From assembly GCF_001652915.1 (NCBI RefSeq), contig NZ_BBQI01000090.1, positions 1 to 64,000 of the forward strand: a DNA stretch of 64,000 bases. Reading direction: 5' to 3'. A program made the translations under genes and the position numbers. This stretch comes from Cupriavidus sp. D384 (GTDB lineage: Bacteria; Pseudomonadota; Gammaproteobacteria; Burkholderiales; Burkholderiaceae). This document shows, in pieces, positions 26,722-34,894 of the stretch; the stretch's first letter is position 1; the number at the start of each line of letters is the position of its first letter. The notes beneath the pieces are model-generated. The model worked only from the letters and a program-made list of their open reading frames with translations. It did no database searches and was not told the DNA's origin.

Positions 26722-27720
26722 CTACGTCTGGAACGCCTCCTGCAAGGCGGCGATGGCGTCCGCATGGGCGCCGGTCACCGCATGGATAAAGCGTCCCATC
26801 TTGAAGAAATCGTGAATCATCGTCGGGTAGTCGGCCAGCGTGGCTGCCACGCCTGCCGCCTGCAGCTTGGCCGCGTAGGCCACGCCTTCGTCGTGCATCG
26901 GATCGTAGCCAGCCACGGCGATCCAGGCCGGGCACACGCCCCGCACGTCGGCCCCCTGCCCGCCGCCATCGAGCGGCGCGAAGCGCCAGTCGTCGCGGCT
27001 GGCATCCTGGTCCAGATACTGGCCAAAGAACCATTGGATCATATCGGACGTCAGCAGGTAGCCGTCGGCCAGCGCGCGGTGCGACGGGGTGTCCTGGCGC
27101 GCGCTGGTGCCGGGATAGATCAGCATCTGCAGCACCGGCGCCAGGCCGGTATTGCGCGCCTCGACGGCACAGGCCGCCGCCAGCGTGCCGCCCGCACTGT
27201 CGCCGCCCACGGCGATCCGGGCCGGGTCGGCGCCAAGCCGGGCCGCTTCGTCGAATACCCAGTGCAGCACGTCGAAGGCGTCGTTGGCCGCGGTCGGGAA
27301 TTTCCACTCCGGGCCCAGCCGGTAGTCGACCGACAGCACCAGGCAATCGGCGCCATTGCAGAACACGCGGCACAGCGAATCGTGCGAATTGATACTGCCA
27401 ACCGTGAAGCCGCCGCCGTGGAAGTAGACCAGCAACGGCAGCGGATCGGCCCAGCTGGCCTCGCGCGGCGCATAGAGCCGCACCGGAATGGCGTGACCGT
27501 CGCGGGCCTTGACTGCGAAATCCTCGACGCTGTGCACCGCTGCCGGCGACAGGTCCAGGATCGGCGCGCTTTTTTCGTAGCCGATCTTGGCGTCCGCCGG
27601 GTCCATCGTATGGATCGCCGGCCGCTTGGCCCGCGCAATCAGTTCCAGCAGCTGCGCGACCTGGGGGTCGAGCGGCTGGGCGGGCAAGCCGGGAACGGAC
27701 GGAGAAAGCTGAGCGGACAT
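26722..27720 (-). CDS. HSL-family alpha/beta hydrolase (esterase/lipase)
   Basis: This 332-residue enzyme has the HSL oxyanion motif HGGGF (in VYFHGGGFTVGS), the nucleophile elbow GGDSAGGTLA, an Asp in AGYDPMHDEG and a C-terminal His in MIHDFFKMG. This is the complete triad of hormone-sensitive-lipase-type esterases. It probably hydrolyses short- to medium-chain esters. ATG at 27720 chosen; another ATG at 27750 would add 10 residues. A GAACGGTCGTTC palindrome lies 91 bp upstream, shared with fadB and an acyl-CoA synthetase, so it may release acyl chains for beta-oxidation. Confidence 0.88.
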   Translation of the reverse strand: MSAQLSPSVPGLPAQPLDPQVAQLLELIARAKRPAIHTMDPADAKIGYEKSAPILDLSPAAVHSVEDFAVKARDGHAIPVRLYAPREASWADPLPLLVYFHGGGFTVGSINSHDSLCRVFCNGADCLVLSVDYRLGPEWKFPTAANDAFDVLHWVFDEAARLGADPARIAVGGDSAGGTLAAACAVEARNTGLAPVLQMLIYPGTSARQDTPSHRALADGYLLTSDMIQWFFGQYLDQDASRDDWRFAPLDGGGQGADVRGVCPAWIAVAGYDPMHDEGVAYAAKLQAAGVAATLADYPTMIHDFFKMGRFIHAVTGAHADAIAALQEAFQT

Positions 27721-27810
27721 AGAGACAGTCAAAATCGGACAATCGGCCATGTTAGACCGTTACCGACCGGGGGCACACCAGGATCACAAGCTCACAAATA
27801 TTCGAATTGT

Positions 27811-27822
27811 GAACGGTCGTTC
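27811..27822. promoter_or_regulatory. GAACGGTCGTTC palindrome, candidate TetR-type fatty-acid operator (site 1)
   Basis: Perfect 12-bp palindrome with half-site GAACG, in an A/T-rich stretch between the divergent esterase (start 27720) and macrodomain (start 28005) genes. Near-identical sites occur at 41109 and 48704 before fatty-acid genes. The consensus is of the kind bound by TetR-family regulators of fatty-acid degradation in proteobacteria. The regulator itself is not in this window. Confidence 0.6.
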
Positions 27823-28004
27823 GATTTCCGTATCATGCCAGCCTTTCCGGCATGCAGCATTACGAAATAACCCTCAAGACAACGCATGAAGCACCTTTTG
27901 CGCGATCACCGGCCATGCTTGCGATGCTGCCGGGCGCACGTTCCGCGCCTATGCTTGTAGGGCGTGCGACGCCAGCACGGCACCCCTACAAATCAGGAGA
28001 CACC

Positions 28005-28526
28005 ATGACAGGCGAACACTTGCAGGTTGTGCATGGGGATATCACCCGGATGGAGGTTGATGCCATCGTCAATGCAGCCAATAACGGGCTGCTGGGCGGG
28101 GGCGGCGTGGACGGCGCCATTCACGGCGCGGGCGGGCCTGCCATCGGGGCCGCGTGCCGGGCCATTCGTGACGCCCAGGGAGGATGCCCGACTGGCGAGG
28201 CGGTCATCACCACCGGGGGGCTGCTGCCGGCGCCCTATGTCATTCATGCCGTGGGGCCGGTCTGGCAAGGCGGCGCGCAAAACGAAGAGACGTTGCTGGC
28301 CAGCGCCTATCGCAACAGCATCCGGCTGGCGGCAGACCACAACCTGCGCACCGTGGCGTTTCCGAATATCAGCACCGGCATCTATGGTTTCCCGCGCGAC
28401 CGGGCCGTGGACATCGCCATCGGGGCGGTACGCGAAGCGTTGGGCCGCGCCCCGTCGATCGAGCAGGTGACATTCGTCTGCTTCGACGACGAGAACTTCA
28501 AGCTGTATCGCGAGCGGCTCAAATAG
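28005..28526 (+). CDS. Macrodomain protein, O-acetyl-ADP-ribose deacetylase-like (YmdB type)
   Basis: This 173-residue stand-alone macrodomain has GDITRMEVDAIVNAANNGLLGGGGVDGAIH (ADP-ribose-binding loop 1) and NISTGIYGFP (loop 2). The residues used for catalysis by YmdB/MacroD enzymes (Asn and Asp in VNAAN..GGGGVDGAI) are present. It probably removes acetyl from O-acetyl-ADP-ribose or reverses mono-ADP-ribosylation. The start follows AGGAGACACC at 28005; the frame extends upstream without coding character. Confidence 0.9.
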   Translation: MTGEHLQVVHGDITRMEVDAIVNAANNGLLGGGGVDGAIHGAGGPAIGAACRAIRDAQGGCPTGEAVITTGGLLPAPYVIHAVGPVWQGGAQNEETLLASAYRNSIRLAADHNLRTVAFPNISTGIYGFPRDRAVDIAIGAVREALGRAPSIEQVTFVCFDDENFKLYRERLK

Positions 28527-28534
28527 GCGTCGGC

Positions 28535-28566
28535 GCGCTGGCGCCTGTTGTTCAAGCCGCCAGCGC
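28535..28566. terminator. Hairpin between convergent macrodomain and hydrolase genes
   Basis: The arms GCGCTGGCG (28535-28543) and CGCCAGCGC (28558-28566) are perfectly complementary with a 14-nt loop. They lie in the short gap between two convergent stop codons. There is no T-tract on either side, so this is a candidate bidirectional stop only. Confidence 0.35.
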
Positions 28567-28589
28567 CGCCCTTCCCCTGCTGGGTGCCA

Positions 28590-29510
28590 TCACGGCAGCA
28601 TGCTGCGGATCAGCAGGTTGATCCGCTCGGGCTGCTCGTGAATGATCCAGTGCGTGCCTTCGGGTATGCGTTCGAGCCGCAGGTCGGGCACGAAATCTTC
28701 CAGTCCGTCGACCAGCGACTTGGGCAGGGCGCGGTCGTTTTCGCCCCAGATCACCAGCGTCGGCACCCGGATCACGAACATGGCCGGGTCCAGCCGCGAG
28801 ATATCGGGCGCGGTCTCGCCCGGTGCCGGCGGGTGCATTGGCGTGGCCCGGTAGTAATTGACGCCACCGGTCAGCGGATGCGACCCGTCGTCGCCAGGCG
28901 CCGACCATGCCGCGTGATACTTCGCGCGGGTCTCGCCCGTGAACCAGGCTGGCACGGTGCCGCCCTCGCCTGTCAGCATTTTCTCCAGCAGGGAAAAGTC
29001 GTTGGCCGCCAGCGCCTGCTCCGACCCGGGCTTGCGCAGCCAGTTCATATAGGCCGACGCCTGCTGCTGCGCCGGATCTGCCGACAGCGCCCGGGCAAAC
29101 AGGTACGGATGGGGCGAGTTGATGATGACAAAGCGCTCGACCAGCTCCGGAAACTGCGCCACCAGGTTCCAGCAGACCGCCCCGCCCCAGTCGTGCGCCA
29201 CGATCGTGCAGCGTTCGTAGCCCAGCACCCGGATCAGCTGCACCAGGTCTTCGACCAGCAGCTTCGGCTTGTAGGCATCGGGCGACGCCGGCTTGCTCGA
29301 CAGGTTGAAGCCGCGCAGGTCGGGCGCCACCGCGAAATAGGTCTGGCCGAATTCCGCCAGTTGCCGCTCCCACGCGTACCAGAACTCCGGAAAGCCGTGC
29401 ACGAACAGGATCAGCGGCTTGCCCGGCTCGCCCGCACTGCCGTAATGCAGCCGCGTGCCGTTGGGCAGGTTGGCGAACTGCAAATGGTGAATCACGGCGG
29501 GTGCGGTCAT
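28590..29510 (-). CDS. Alpha/beta hydrolase, epoxide-hydrolase-like
   Basis: This 306-residue hydrolase has the oxyanion segment FVHGFPEFWYAWERQL and the nucleophile elbow VAHDWGGAV with Asp as nucleophile, as in epoxide hydrolases and haloalkane dehalogenases. A C-terminal acid lies in VIWGENDRALP, and a His in EGTHWIIHEQP. Two Tyr in the cap would mark an epoxide hydrolase; candidates exist in VNYYRATPM. Start at 29510 follows GGGAGACAACG; ATGs 24-30 bases upstream are possible. Last gene of the long minus-strand acyl-CoA series. Confidence 0.87.
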   Translation of the reverse strand: MTAPAVIHHLQFANLPNGTRLHYGSAGEPGKPLILFVHGFPEFWYAWERQLAEFGQTYFAVAPDLRGFNLSSKPASPDAYKPKLLVEDLVQLIRVLGYERCTIVAHDWGGAVCWNLVAQFPELVERFVIINSPHPYLFARALSADPAQQQASAYMNWLRKPGSEQALAANDFSLLEKMLTGEGGTVPAWFTGETRAKYHAAWSAPGDDGSHPLTGGVNYYRATPMHPPAPGETAPDISRLDPAMFVIRVPTLVIWGENDRALPKSLVDGLEDFVPDLRLERIPEGTHWIIHEQPERINLLIRSMLP

Positions 29511-29576
29511 CGTTGTCTCCCTGGCCATTTCTGCCATCACAGGTCTCCCGATCGACGATGCAAGAAAGTGGCCAGG

Positions 29577-30479
29577 TCAGCCGCGCAGCGCGGCCACCAG
29601 GCCAGCGCGGACTTCGGGCTTGTCGCCGAACGCATCGCCAGGATTGGTCTGGCCGATGATGTGTTCCATGCGGTGCCGCACCGTATCCAGGGCCTGCGGG
29701 TGGGAATAAATATAGAAGCTTTCGTCGCGGACGGCGTCGAACGTCATCTGCGCGACATCAGCCGCCGTGACCTTGCCCGAACTGACTGCCTTGTCGGACA
29801 GCGCCTGCGACACCATCTGCGAGCGCGTGGGCGGCGCGTCGTTGGTCAGGCCGGACGGCCGGTTTCGGTGCGACTGGCTGATGCCGGTCGGCACGAAGTA
29901 TGGGCACAGTACCGAGCACCGCACCTGTTCGGTGACCAGGCCAAGGTCGTGGTAAAGCGTTTCGGTCAGCGACACCACCGCGTGCTTGGACACGTTGTAG
30001 ACGCCCATCGCCGGCGGGTTCAGCAGCCCGGCCATCGACGCGGTGTTGACGATGTGGCCCTGGAACGCCGGGTCCTTCCTGGCGGCCTCCAGCATCAGCG
30101 GCGTGAAGATCCGTACGCCGTGGATCACGCCGTACAGATTGACGCCCAGCACCCACTCCCAGTCCTTCTCGGTGTTTTCCCAGACGAAGCCGCCCGCACC
30201 CACGCCGGCATTGTTGAAGACCAGGTTGACCTCGCCGAAGGCCGTCATGGCCGCATCGGCCAGCGCCTGAACCTGTTCGGCTTTCGATACATCTGTGCGC
30301 AACCCGATCACCTGGGCGCCCTGCGCCTTGAGCGCCGCCACGGTGGTGTCGAGCGCGTCTTCCTGGACATCGGCCAGTACAAGCTTCATGCCCAACTGGG
30401 CGCCAATCCGCGCGAATTCCTTGCCGAATCCCGATGCGCCACCGGTAATGACGGCGACCTTGCCTTCGAACTGCTTCAT
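29577..30479 (-). CDS. Short-chain dehydrogenase/reductase
   Basis: This 300-residue SDR has the NAD(P) motif TGGASGFGKEFA (residues about 12-23), NNAG, catalytic Ser in NTASMAGLLNP and YNVSK (Tyr-x-x-x-Lys). The C-terminus is longer than in minimal SDRs. It probably oxidises a hydroxyl in the same catabolic route as the neighbouring acyl-CoA enzymes; substrate unknown. AGGAGACACC precedes the start. Confidence 0.88.
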   Translation of the reverse strand: MKQFEGKVAVITGGASGFGKEFARIGAQLGMKLVLADVQEDALDTTVAALKAQGAQVIGLRTDVSKAEQVQALADAAMTAFGEVNLVFNNAGVGAGGFVWENTEKDWEWVLGVNLYGVIHGVRIFTPLMLEAARKDPAFQGHIVNTASMAGLLNPPAMGVYNVSKHAVVSLTETLYHDLGLVTEQVRCSVLCPYFVPTGISQSHRNRPSGLTNDAPPTRSQMVSQALSDKAVSSGKVTAADVAQMTFDAVRDESFYIYSHPQALDTVRHRMEHIIGQTNPGDAFGDKPEVRAGLVAALRG

Positions 30480-30514
30480 GGGTGTCTCCTCCGTTTTCGG
30501 ATTCTTGTCGGTTT

Positions 30515-30543
30515 GCTCCCCCCTCCTACAGGTGGGAGAGGGG
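30515..30543. repeat. REP-like hairpin element (degenerate copy)
   Basis: A CTCCC...GGGAG stem inside CCCCTCCTACAGGTGGGAGAGGGG, between the GST and SDR genes on the minus strand. It resembles the CCCTCTCCCGC-core elements at 21595 and 36819. Confidence 0.45.
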
Positions 30544-30566
30544 AAAGAACTGCACCAGTCGATGCC

Positions 30567-31502
30567 TCAGCCTGCGGCCTGGACGTGGTAGCCCTGGCGC
30601 GGGAAATGCACGTTGACCGCGCCTGCGCGCGGGTCCTGCCGGCGAACCGTGACCACATGCTCGGTCAGCGTCAGCAACACGCCGGCCACCGGATTTTTCG
30701 CGTAGTCGGTGGGGGTGACGGTCACCGCATCGCCGGCCGAAAAACCGGCGCCGGGCAGGATGGTCGTGTCATGGGGCAGCGGGTCGTGATCGTAGGCATC
30801 GGCAATGGCTGACTCGGAAGGAATCACGCGCAGCTTGCCGTGGCCGTACGCCTGCATGCGCGCAAACCACGTCTTGACCAGCGGATACCCGTCGAGCAGC
30901 GCCGCCAGCGCCGGGGCCCGGCGGATAAACCAGGTGCAGTGGAACAGCGAGAAATCGGCAATCGACAGTTCCGGCCCGGCCACATGCTGCAGGCCGGTGG
31001 ACAACTGCTCCTGCAGCCGTGCGAAGGTCTCGTGCAGCATTGCCGCCGCTTCCGGCAACGGCATGCGCAGCGCGTTGGTGTCGCCGCGCATGGCCTTGCG
31101 GTCGGCCATGAAGGCCTGGATCTGCCCGGGCGTCAGGTGCGCCAGCATGGCCTGCACCCCGGCCGGCTGCATCGCGTAGGTGACCGTGGCCGTGAACAGC
31201 GCGCTGTCGATCCACGCGGCCATGATGCGCGACTGCGCCGCCTGGGCAGCCGGATACAGCGGCGGATTGGGCGTCATCCGGTCCAGTACCGCGCAGATCA
31301 GCGCCGTATCGCAATAGATATCGGCGCCGATCTGCATGACCGGCGTGCGGCGGTAGCCGCCGGTCAGCGCCGTGACGTCCGGCTTGGGCATGATCGGCGG
31401 AATTTCCACCGCGCACCAGGACAAGCCCTTGGCGCCCATTACCAGCCGAACTTTTTCGGAAAACGGCGATGTTGCGTATTGATGAAGGATGATGTCGGGC
31501 AT
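30567..31502 (-). CDS. Glutathione S-transferase family protein
   Basis: This 311-residue protein has an N-terminal thioredoxin-like GST domain (LHQYATSPFSEKVRLVMGAKGLSW; candidate catalytic Ser in SPFSEK). A cis-Pro follows in RRTPVMQIG and an SNAIL-like CDTALI. The helical C-terminal domain carries LSIADFSLFHCTWF. It is longer than typical GSTs (about 200-230 residues), with an extra C-terminal segment from about residue 225. It may detoxify or isomerise an intermediate of the neighbouring pathway, which is inference. Confidence 0.85.
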   Translation of the reverse strand: MPDIILHQYATSPFSEKVRLVMGAKGLSWCAVEIPPIMPKPDVTALTGGYRRTPVMQIGADIYCDTALICAVLDRMTPNPPLYPAAQAAQSRIMAAWIDSALFTATVTYAMQPAGVQAMLAHLTPGQIQAFMADRKAMRGDTNALRMPLPEAAAMLHETFARLQEQLSTGLQHVAGPELSIADFSLFHCTWFIRRAPALAALLDGYPLVKTWFARMQAYGHGKLRVIPSESAIADAYDHDPLPHDTTILPGAGFSAGDAVTVTPTDYAKNPVAGVLLTLTEHVVTVRRQDPRAGAVNVHFPRQGYHVQAAG

Positions 31503-31542
31503 CTTGGCCTTTCAGGAGGAGATCAGGGAGATCGACTCCTTC

Positions 31543-32385
31543 TTAATCGAGCAGATCCGGCTGTTCTTTAACGATACGTGCGTATAACGGCTGGAACTGG
31601 AACCAGCCGGCCTGCGCGGTGCCGACGATCGAATAGGCCTGCCGGGCCGCCGCGTCGCCAATCAGCTTCGGTGCCTGACCCGTCCGGGCGGCCGCCGATT
31701 CGGCCAGGATCTGCACCTGGCACGACCGCTCCATCGTGATAAACCACCAGGCGGCCTCGTCCACGGTCTTGCCCACCGTCAGCAGGCCATGGTTCTGCAG
31801 GATGGCCGCCTTGTTGGCGCCCAGCGCATTGGCAATGCGCTGGCCTTCGTCCAGTTCGACCACCACGCCGCCAAAGTCGTCGTACAGCGCGTGGTCGTTG
31901 TAGAACGCGCAGACATCCTGCGTCAGCGGATCGAGCTTGCGGCCCAGCGTGGACCACGCGCGGCCGTAGGTGCTGTGCGAATGCGCGGCGGCCACGGCGT
32001 CTTCCCGCGTCTGGTGCACGCGCGAATGGATGGCAAAGGCTGCCGCATTCACCGGGTAGTCGCCCTCCACCACGTTGCCGTGGTGATCGCAGCGGATCAG
32101 GTTCGAGACCTTGACGTGGCTGAAATGCACGCCAAACGGGTTGACCCAGAACGTGTCGGTGAACTCGGGGTCGCGCGCCGTGATATGGCCCGCCACGCCT
32201 TCGTCGAAGCCAAATTTGGAGAACAGCCGGAACGCCGCCGCCAGCCGCTGCTTGCGATGCAGCCGTTCCTGTGCCGGCGTGTCGAACTTGGGCGGGCGCG
32301 GCAGGTTGCGGTAGCGGGCCTTGACCTCTTCGGACAGGCCAGCGGCCATGTCGTCCTTGTCAGTGGCGGTTTGCGGGGCGTTCAT
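31543..32385 (-). CDS. Class II aldolase/adducin family protein
   Basis: This 280-residue protein of the adducin-like branch has GHITARDPEFTDTFWVNPFG, the metal-ligand pattern HSRVHQTR...AAHSHSTYGRA and ILQNHGLLTVG. The ligand set is present, but many proteins of this branch are not proven aldolases. It is embedded between GST and MDR genes with short gaps (41 and 38 bp), so it belongs to the same long operon. Confidence 0.87.
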   Translation of the reverse strand: MNAPQTATDKDDMAAGLSEEVKARYRNLPRPPKFDTPAQERLHRKQRLAAAFRLFSKFGFDEGVAGHITARDPEFTDTFWVNPFGVHFSHVKVSNLIRCDHHGNVVEGDYPVNAAAFAIHSRVHQTREDAVAAAHSHSTYGRAWSTLGRKLDPLTQDVCAFYNDHALYDDFGGVVVELDEGQRIANALGANKAAILQNHGLLTVGKTVDEAAWWFITMERSCQVQILAESAAARTGQAPKLIGDAAARQAYSIVGTAQAGWFQFQPLYARIVKEQPDLLD

Positions 32386-32422
32386 GGCTGTCTCCTGTTC
32401 TTTGATGGGGTTGGTGTGCCGG

Positions 32423-33436
32423 TCAGGCCAGCTTTACCAGTTGCTTGCCGAAGTTCTTGCCCTTGAGCAGTCCAATAAAGGCTTCCGGCGCGCTGGCGAT
32501 CCCTTCGGCAATGCTCTCGCGGAACTTGATCTTGCGCTGCGCCACAAAGCCGCCCAGTTCCTTGAGCGCCTGCGGCCAGACGTCCATGTGCTCGGACACG
32601 ATGAAGCCCTCGATCTTGCAGCGCGATACCAGGATGGCGCGCGGGTTGCGGATCGGCATGTCCTGGCCGTCGTAGCCGGCGATCAGGCCACACACGGCGA
32701 TGCGCGCGAACGGATTCAGGCGGGCCAGCACCACGTCGAGGATGTCGCCGCCCACGTTCTCGAAGTAGCCGTCGATACCCTTCGGCGTCACGGCCTTGAC
32801 CATCGCGTAAAGTTCCTTGGCGTCCTTGGCCGCCTTGTAGTCCACGCAGGCATCGAAGCCCAGTTCATTGGTCACGTAGTCGCACTTGTCCTTGCCGCCG
32901 GCCACGCCCACCACGTAGCAGCCCGCCAGCTTGGCAAGCTGGCCAACCACGCTGCCCACCGCGCCCGAGGCCGCGCTGACGACGATGGTCTCGCCCGCCT
33001 TCGGGGCGATGATCTTGTTCAGGCCATACCAGGCCGTCACGCCGGGCATGCCCACGGAACCCAGGTAGGCCGACAGCGGGATATGCGTGGTATCCACCTT
33101 CTGCATGCCGCCACCATCGGTCACGCCAATTTCCTGCCAGCCGAACATGCCGACGACCTTGTCGCCAACGTTCCATTTCGGGTTCTTGCTGGCGATAACC
33201 TCACCCACGGTGCCGCCGATCATGACTTCGCCCAGCGGTTGCGGATCGGCATACGACTTGCTGTCGCTCATGCGGCCGCGCATATACGGGTCCAGCGACA
33301 GGAAATGGTTGCGGACCATGACCTGGCCGTCGGCCAGTTCCGGCACGGCCACCTCTTCCAGGCGGAAGTTTTCGGGCGTGACGGCTGCGGTGGGACGCGA
33401 TGCCAGAACGATGCGCTTGTAGGTTTGCTTCGACAT
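32423..33436 (-). CDS. Zinc-independent MDR NADP-dependent oxidoreductase (PTGR/CurA-like)
   Basis: This 337-residue medium-chain reductase of the leukotriene B4 12-hydroxydehydrogenase branch has SLDPYMRGRM near the N-terminus, the NADP-binding VSAASGAVGSVVGQLAK and YFENVGGD. It lacks zinc-ligand cysteines. Such enzymes reduce the double bond of alpha,beta-unsaturated ketones or aldehydes. The start MSKQTYKRI at 33436 was chosen over an upstream ATG because homology begins here. Confidence 0.9.
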   Translation of the reverse strand: MSKQTYKRIVLASRPTAAVTPENFRLEEVAVPELADGQVMVRNHFLSLDPYMRGRMSDSKSYADPQPLGEVMIGGTVGEVIASKNPKWNVGDKVVGMFGWQEIGVTDGGGMQKVDTTHIPLSAYLGSVGMPGVTAWYGLNKIIAPKAGETIVVSAASGAVGSVVGQLAKLAGCYVVGVAGGKDKCDYVTNELGFDACVDYKAAKDAKELYAMVKAVTPKGIDGYFENVGGDILDVVLARLNPFARIAVCGLIAGYDGQDMPIRNPRAILVSRCKIEGFIVSEHMDVWPQALKELGGFVAQRKIKFRESIAEGIASAPEAFIGLLKGKNFGKQLVKLA

Positions 33437-33522
33437 GTGGGTTCCTTCGCTCGGTTTGCGCCTGGCTTGTGCCTGGTTTGCGCGGTTTGCGTAATGAAAG
33501 GACAACTTCGGGTGCAACGGGA

Positions 33523-33954
33523 TCAGCCGTCGGCGCCCGAATCCGCCGCCCCGGTTTCCCGCTTGGGCGGCATGCGCTTGATGTACTTGAACGTGCCCGA
33601 GGCCTTCGACACGATCTTGCCGTCGGCGTCGACAATCTCGCCTTCGCAGAACACCATGGTCGACGTACGATGCACGGTCTGGCCGCGCGCCGTCAGCTTG
33701 CCGCGCCCCGGCGACATGAAGCTGGTCTTCATCTCGATGGTGACCACGCCCCGCCCATCGGCGTCCGACGAGCGGCCGGCGATCGCCATCGCCACGTCGA
33801 GCAGGGTCATGATCACGCCGCCGTGCGCCATGTCCCAGCTATTCTGGTGGCGCTTCTGCAGGTCCAGCTCGATCTCGCTGCGGCCGTCTTCCATGTAGTT
33901 GCACAGCACGCCGAGATCGGCCAGGAATGGGATGTTCAGTTGACGTTGGGTCAT
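33523..33954 (-). CDS. PaaI-family hotdog thioesterase
   Basis: This 143-residue protein has the PaaI pattern QNSWDMAHGGVIMTLLDVAMAIA (catalytic region HGG...D) and the strand TIEMKTSFMSPG. It likely hydrolyses stalled acyl-CoA or hydroxyphenylacetyl-CoA-like esters and so recycles CoA in the pathway of the surrounding operon. Confidence 0.9.
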   Translation of the reverse strand: MTQRQLNIPFLADLGVLCNYMEDGRSEIELDLQKRHQNSWDMAHGGVIMTLLDVAMAIAGRSSDADGRGVVTIEMKTSFMSPGRGKLTARGQTVHRTSTMVFCEGEIVDADGKIVSKASGTFKYIKRMPPKRETGAADSGADG

Positions 33955-34035
33955 GGTTGGGGGCTAAGAAAATACGTGGCGTGATTATGCGCCCGTCGCC
34001 GGCATCGCCGGCATTCGGCCGCGCTCACACCGTAC

Positions 34036-34818
34036 TTACACCGCGCTGACCCCGCCATCCACCGCCAGGATCTGCCCCGTGATGTGCTTGCCGGCATCCG
34101 ACGCAAACAGCAGCGCGGCGCCCTTCAGGTCTTCGTCATCGCCCAGGCGGTGCAGCGGCACCCCCTCGCACATCTTGTCCACGCCCAGGCGGTCCAGCGA
34201 GCCCTTGGTCATCTTCGACGGGAAGAAACCCGGGGCCAGCGCGTTGACCGTAATGTTGTGCTCGCCCCATTCGCCGGCCAGCGTACGCGTGAAGTTGACC
34301 ACGGCGCCCTTCGACGTGTTGTAGGCAATCGTCTCCATCGAGCCCGGCGGGTTGCCACCCAGGCCGGCAATCGACGCCACATTGATGATGCGGCCGTGGC
34401 GGCGCGGAATCATCGACAGCTTGCCGATCTTCTGCGACAGCAGAAATAGACCGCGGATGTTCAAGTTCATCACCTTGTCCCAGGCCTCGATCGGGTGATC
34501 CTCGGCCGGGGCGCCCCAGGTGGCACCCGCGTTATTGACGAGGATGTCGACGTGGCCGAGCTTTGCCAGGGCCTCGTCCGCCAGGCGCGCGATCTCGTCG
34601 TCCCGCGAGCCATCGGCGGCAATCCAATCGGCCTCGATGCCGCGGGCCTTCAGGTGCGCCTGCGCCGACTGCAGTTCGTCAGCCTTGCGTGCCGACAGCA
34701 CCACTCGTGCGCCCTGCTCGCCCAGCGCCTCGGCAATCTGCAGGCCCAGCCCGCGCGAGCCGCCGGTAATCAGCGCGGTGCGGCCCTTGAGGTCGAACAG
34801 TTGCTGGATGGTTCTCAT
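34036..34818 (-). CDS. SDR family oxidoreductase (3-oxoacyl reductase-like)
   Basis: This 260-residue SDR has TGGSRGLGLQIAEALGEQGA, NNAGATWG, catalytic Ser in NVASIAGLGGNP and YNTSK. The C-terminus LAVDGGVSAV is typical of FabG-like enzymes. It starts after GGAGACAACC, 76 bp downstream of the acyl-CoA dehydrogenase stop. A role in 3-hydroxyacyl-CoA/3-oxoacyl-CoA interconversion is inferred from context. Confidence 0.9.
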   Translation of the reverse strand: MRTIQQLFDLKGRTALITGGSRGLGLQIAEALGEQGARVVLSARKADELQSAQAHLKARGIEADWIAADGSRDDEIARLADEALAKLGHVDILVNNAGATWGAPAEDHPIEAWDKVMNLNIRGLFLLSQKIGKLSMIPRRHGRIINVASIAGLGGNPPGSMETIAYNTSKGAVVNFTRTLAGEWGEHNITVNALAPGFFPSKMTKGSLDRLGVDKMCEGVPLHRLGDDEDLKGAALLFASDAGKHITGQILAVDGGVSAV

Positions 34819-34894
34819 GGTTGTCTCCGTTTCTTTCTTGTGCATTTCCGCAAGGCGCCAGAAACAAAGCCAATCGTCTCTGGCGGCTTGCGAT

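Noticed and set aside
28548-30812. 754-codon plus-strand frame across hydrolase and SDR genes
   Set aside because: Overlaps two complete minus-strand enzymes; composition is His/Arg/Gln-rich and without motifs.
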